From assembly GCA_945872225.1 (NCBI GenBank), contig CAMBZK010000068.1, positions 1-6,463 of the forward strand: a stretch of 6,463 bases of DNA, read 5' to 3'. The translations under genes were made by a program, and so were the position numbers. The stretch's first letter is position 1. Each line of letters opens with the position of its first letter. This document shows, one piece after another, positions 4,845 to 6,463 of the stretch. The notes under the pieces were generated by a model. The model was not told where the DNA came from. It did not search any database and was given only the letters and a program-made list of their open reading frames with translations. The stretch is from a candidate division TM6 bacterium UASB124 (GTDB lineage Bacteria > Babelota > Babeliae > Babelales > RVW-14).

Positions 4845-6371
4845 ATGCACGCACTTGTTCACTCCGCAACGACCATTGGCATTCACGCACATCCTGTAGA
4901 AGTAGAAGCTGATCTTTCAATGGGCCTCATTGGCTTTCGGATTGTTGGGCTTCCTGACAAAGCAATTAATGAAAGCGCTGACCGCATCAAGGCCGCGTTT
5001 AAAAATAGCGGCCTCATTTTGCCTGAAAAATTTATTACGGTGAACCTGGCGCCAGCGTCGCTGAAAAAAGAAGACATTCTTTTTGATGTGCCCATCGCCG
5101 TCGCTATTTTGCAGGCAGCAAAGCTGACCGATATCCCCGCGGATTTTATTGAAGAATCACTCTTTCTTGGCGAGTTGTCACTTGATGGGCGTACGCGTCC
5201 GGTGCGAGGCGTGCTTTCAATTGTCCATGCCGCCATGGAGGCGGGCAAAAAACGCGTTATCATTCCTGAACAAAATACGCGCGAAGCAAGCTTGATCCAG
5301 GGCATCGACATTATTGGTGTCAGCTCGTTGGTTCAGCTGGTGGGCTACTTACGCCGTGAGATTAGTATTCAACCAACGCTGTCGACCTTTAAAGAAGCGA
5401 CTGAGCAGCCAGCACATCTGGTTGATTTTAATCAGGTTAAAGGGCAGCAGGCGGCCAAGCGTGCATTGCAAATTGCAGCAGCTGGGCGGCATAATATTTT
5501 GCTCATTGGCTCGCCAGGCTCTGGCAAGACAATGCTTGCGCGCCGCCTTGGGACTATTTTGCCATCGATGTCATTTGATGAAATTATTCAAACTACCAAA
5601 ATTTATTCTATTGCTGGGCTGCTCGATAGCCAAACGCTCATTGTTGAACGACCGTTTCGAGCACCGCATCACACTATTTCGCAAGCTGGCCTGGTTGGTG
5701 GGGGCACCAATCCACGTCCGGGTGAGATCAGCTTAGCTAGTCAGGGCGTCTTATTCTTGGATGAGATGCCAGAGTTTGCGCGTGCAACGCTTGAGGTGCT
5801 GCGTGAGCCGCTGGAAAGTGGCACGGTGCATATCTCGCGTGCGAGTTGTGCGGTCGAGTATCCGGCTCACTTTTTGCTGGTCGCAGCGATGAACCCATGC
5901 CCGTGTGGCTATTTTGGCGATCGTAAAAAGCAGTGTACCTGCACGGCGCAGCAGGTCGCAAAATACGTAGCCAAGCTCTCTGGGCCATTACTGGATCGTA
6001 TTGATTTACACGTGCACGTTGCATCCATCAATTACGACGAGATTAAAGATGCATCATTGATGGGCAAGAGCTCTGCAGAGCTCTATGCCGAGGTAGCGCG
6101 TGCCGTTGCCGTCCAAGAAGCCCGTTTTGGTGCTATGCGTAATGCACGCATGAATGCGACGCAGGTCGAGCAGTACTGTGTGCTGACCCCAGCTGCTGAG
6201 CAGATTGTGCGTCTTGCGTTTGATAAACTTGGCATGAGCATGCGTGGCTACCATAAAATTTTAAAAATTGCGCGTACCATTGCCGATCTTGATGGCAGTG
6301 AACAGATTGACCGTAAGCATGTGCAAGAGGCAATTATGTATCGTTCGCTTGATCAAGCACCAACGGTGTAA
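4845..6371 (+). CDS. comM: ComM/YifB family AAA+ ATPase (Mg-chelatase-like)
   Basis: This is a complete 508-residue protein, the usual length. ComM is a cytoplasmic hexameric helicase that promotes branch migration so that incoming single-stranded DNA is integrated during natural transformation; the family is also widespread in bacteria not known to be competent. The N-terminal ChlI/Lon-type domain is at about 18-170 (FRIVGLPDKAINESADRIKAA). The AAA+ core follows at about 193-395, with Walker A GSPGSGKT (222-229) and Walker B VLFLDE (302-307). The family-typical MNPCPCG...CTC cysteine cluster (Cys352, 354, 364, 366) and SGPLLDRIDLHV (379-390) come next. A C-terminal Mg-chelatase domain ends at about 500, with ARTIADLDG (476-484). 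The start is well fixed: ATG 4845 matches the family N-terminus, and an in-frame TAA at 4818-4820 excludes longer forms. No Shine-Dalgarno sequence is visible before it. It ends in tandem stops, TAA TGA. Confidence 0.95.
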   Translation: MHALVHSATTIGIHAHPVEVEADLSMGLIGFRIVGLPDKAINESADRIKAAFKNSGLILPEKFITVNLAPASLKKEDILFDVPIAVAILQAAKLTDIPADFIEESLFLGELSLDGRTRPVRGVLSIVHAAMEAGKKRVIIPEQNTREASLIQGIDIIGVSSLVQLVGYLRREISIQPTLSTFKEATEQPAHLVDFNQVKGQQAAKRALQIAAAGRHNILLIGSPGSGKTMLARRLGTILPSMSFDEIIQTTKIYSIAGLLDSQTLIVERPFRAPHHTISQAGLVGGGTNPRPGEISLASQGVLFLDEMPEFARATLEVLREPLESGTVHISRASCAVEYPAHFLLVAAMNPCPCGYFGDRKKQCTCTAQQVAKYVAKLSGPLLDRIDLHVHVASINYDEIKDASLMGKSSAELYAEVARAVAVQEARFGAMRNARMNATQVEQYCVLTPAAEQIVRLAFDKLGMSMRGYHKILKIARTIADLDGSEQIDRKHVQEAIMYRSLDQAPTV

Positions 6372-6390
6372 TGACAATGAAAATATGGTT

Positions 6391-6463
6391 CCGCTCTCCC
6401 TCGCCCTATGGGCTTCGTCCTTCGACAGGCTCAGGAGGAGCGGGGTGCTCGAGTTTGTTCCTG
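6391..6463. repeat. Probable dispersed palindromic intergenic repeat downstream of comM
   Basis: This segment is GC-richer than its surroundings. CCGCTCTCC (6391-6399) pairs with GGAGGAGCGG (6434-6443) with one bulged base, enclosing a smaller GCCC-TAT-GGGC hairpin (6403-6413). The inner ttcgacaggctcagg (6421-6435) has the look of a widespread class of intergenic repeats. It may continue past the window end. It could also help end comM transcription, though no T run follows the stem. Confidence 0.5.

Overview
The window suggests a Gram-negative-type (double-membrane) bacterium, because it encodes a secretin and its inner-membrane partners. The lineage is probably host-associated, since two neighbouring exported proteins carry eukaryote-like motifs: ankyrin repeats, and F-box-like segments. 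The mix of a type IV pilus/type II secretion locus, leader-bearing ankyrin proteins and ComM fits an intracellular lineage such as Candidatus Dependentiae (TM6). That assignment is inference from protein style only; no rRNA or other phylogenetic marker is present.

Layout. (1) Positions 1-2964, plus strand: a type IV pilus/type II secretion-like cluster. It holds the 3' end of a PilB/GspE assembly ATPase, a PilO-like single-pass membrane protein with a coiled coil, a small PilP/GspC-like protein whose start overlaps the previous stop (TGATG), and a PilQ/GspD-type secretin. No PilM or PilN gene lies between the ATPase and PilO. (2) Positions 2970-4526, minus strand, convergent with the secretin: an ankyrin-repeat protein and, upstream of it, an unrecognised protein with an F-box-like segment and hydrophobic helices. 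The two begin with a near-identical ribosome-binding site plus signal-peptide module. (3) Positions 4527-4844: a divergent intergenic region with a good minus-strand promoter, a 14-base perfect palindrome and a weaker plus-strand promoter. (4) Positions 4845-6371, plus strand: a complete ComM/YifB AAA+ protein. (5) Positions 6372-6463: a GC-richer, foldable segment that looks like one copy of a dispersed intergenic repeat.

How the parts may work together. The cluster at the left would build an envelope-spanning machine: ATPase at the cytoplasmic face, PilO and PilP-like proteins bridging the periplasm, secretin in the outer membrane. ComM acts on incoming single-stranded DNA during natural transformation in other bacteria, so pilus genes and ComM in one neighbourhood are compatible with DNA uptake. 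The two minus-strand proteins are candidates for envelope or host-directed proteins; how they are exported beyond a Sec-type leader cannot be read from this sequence.
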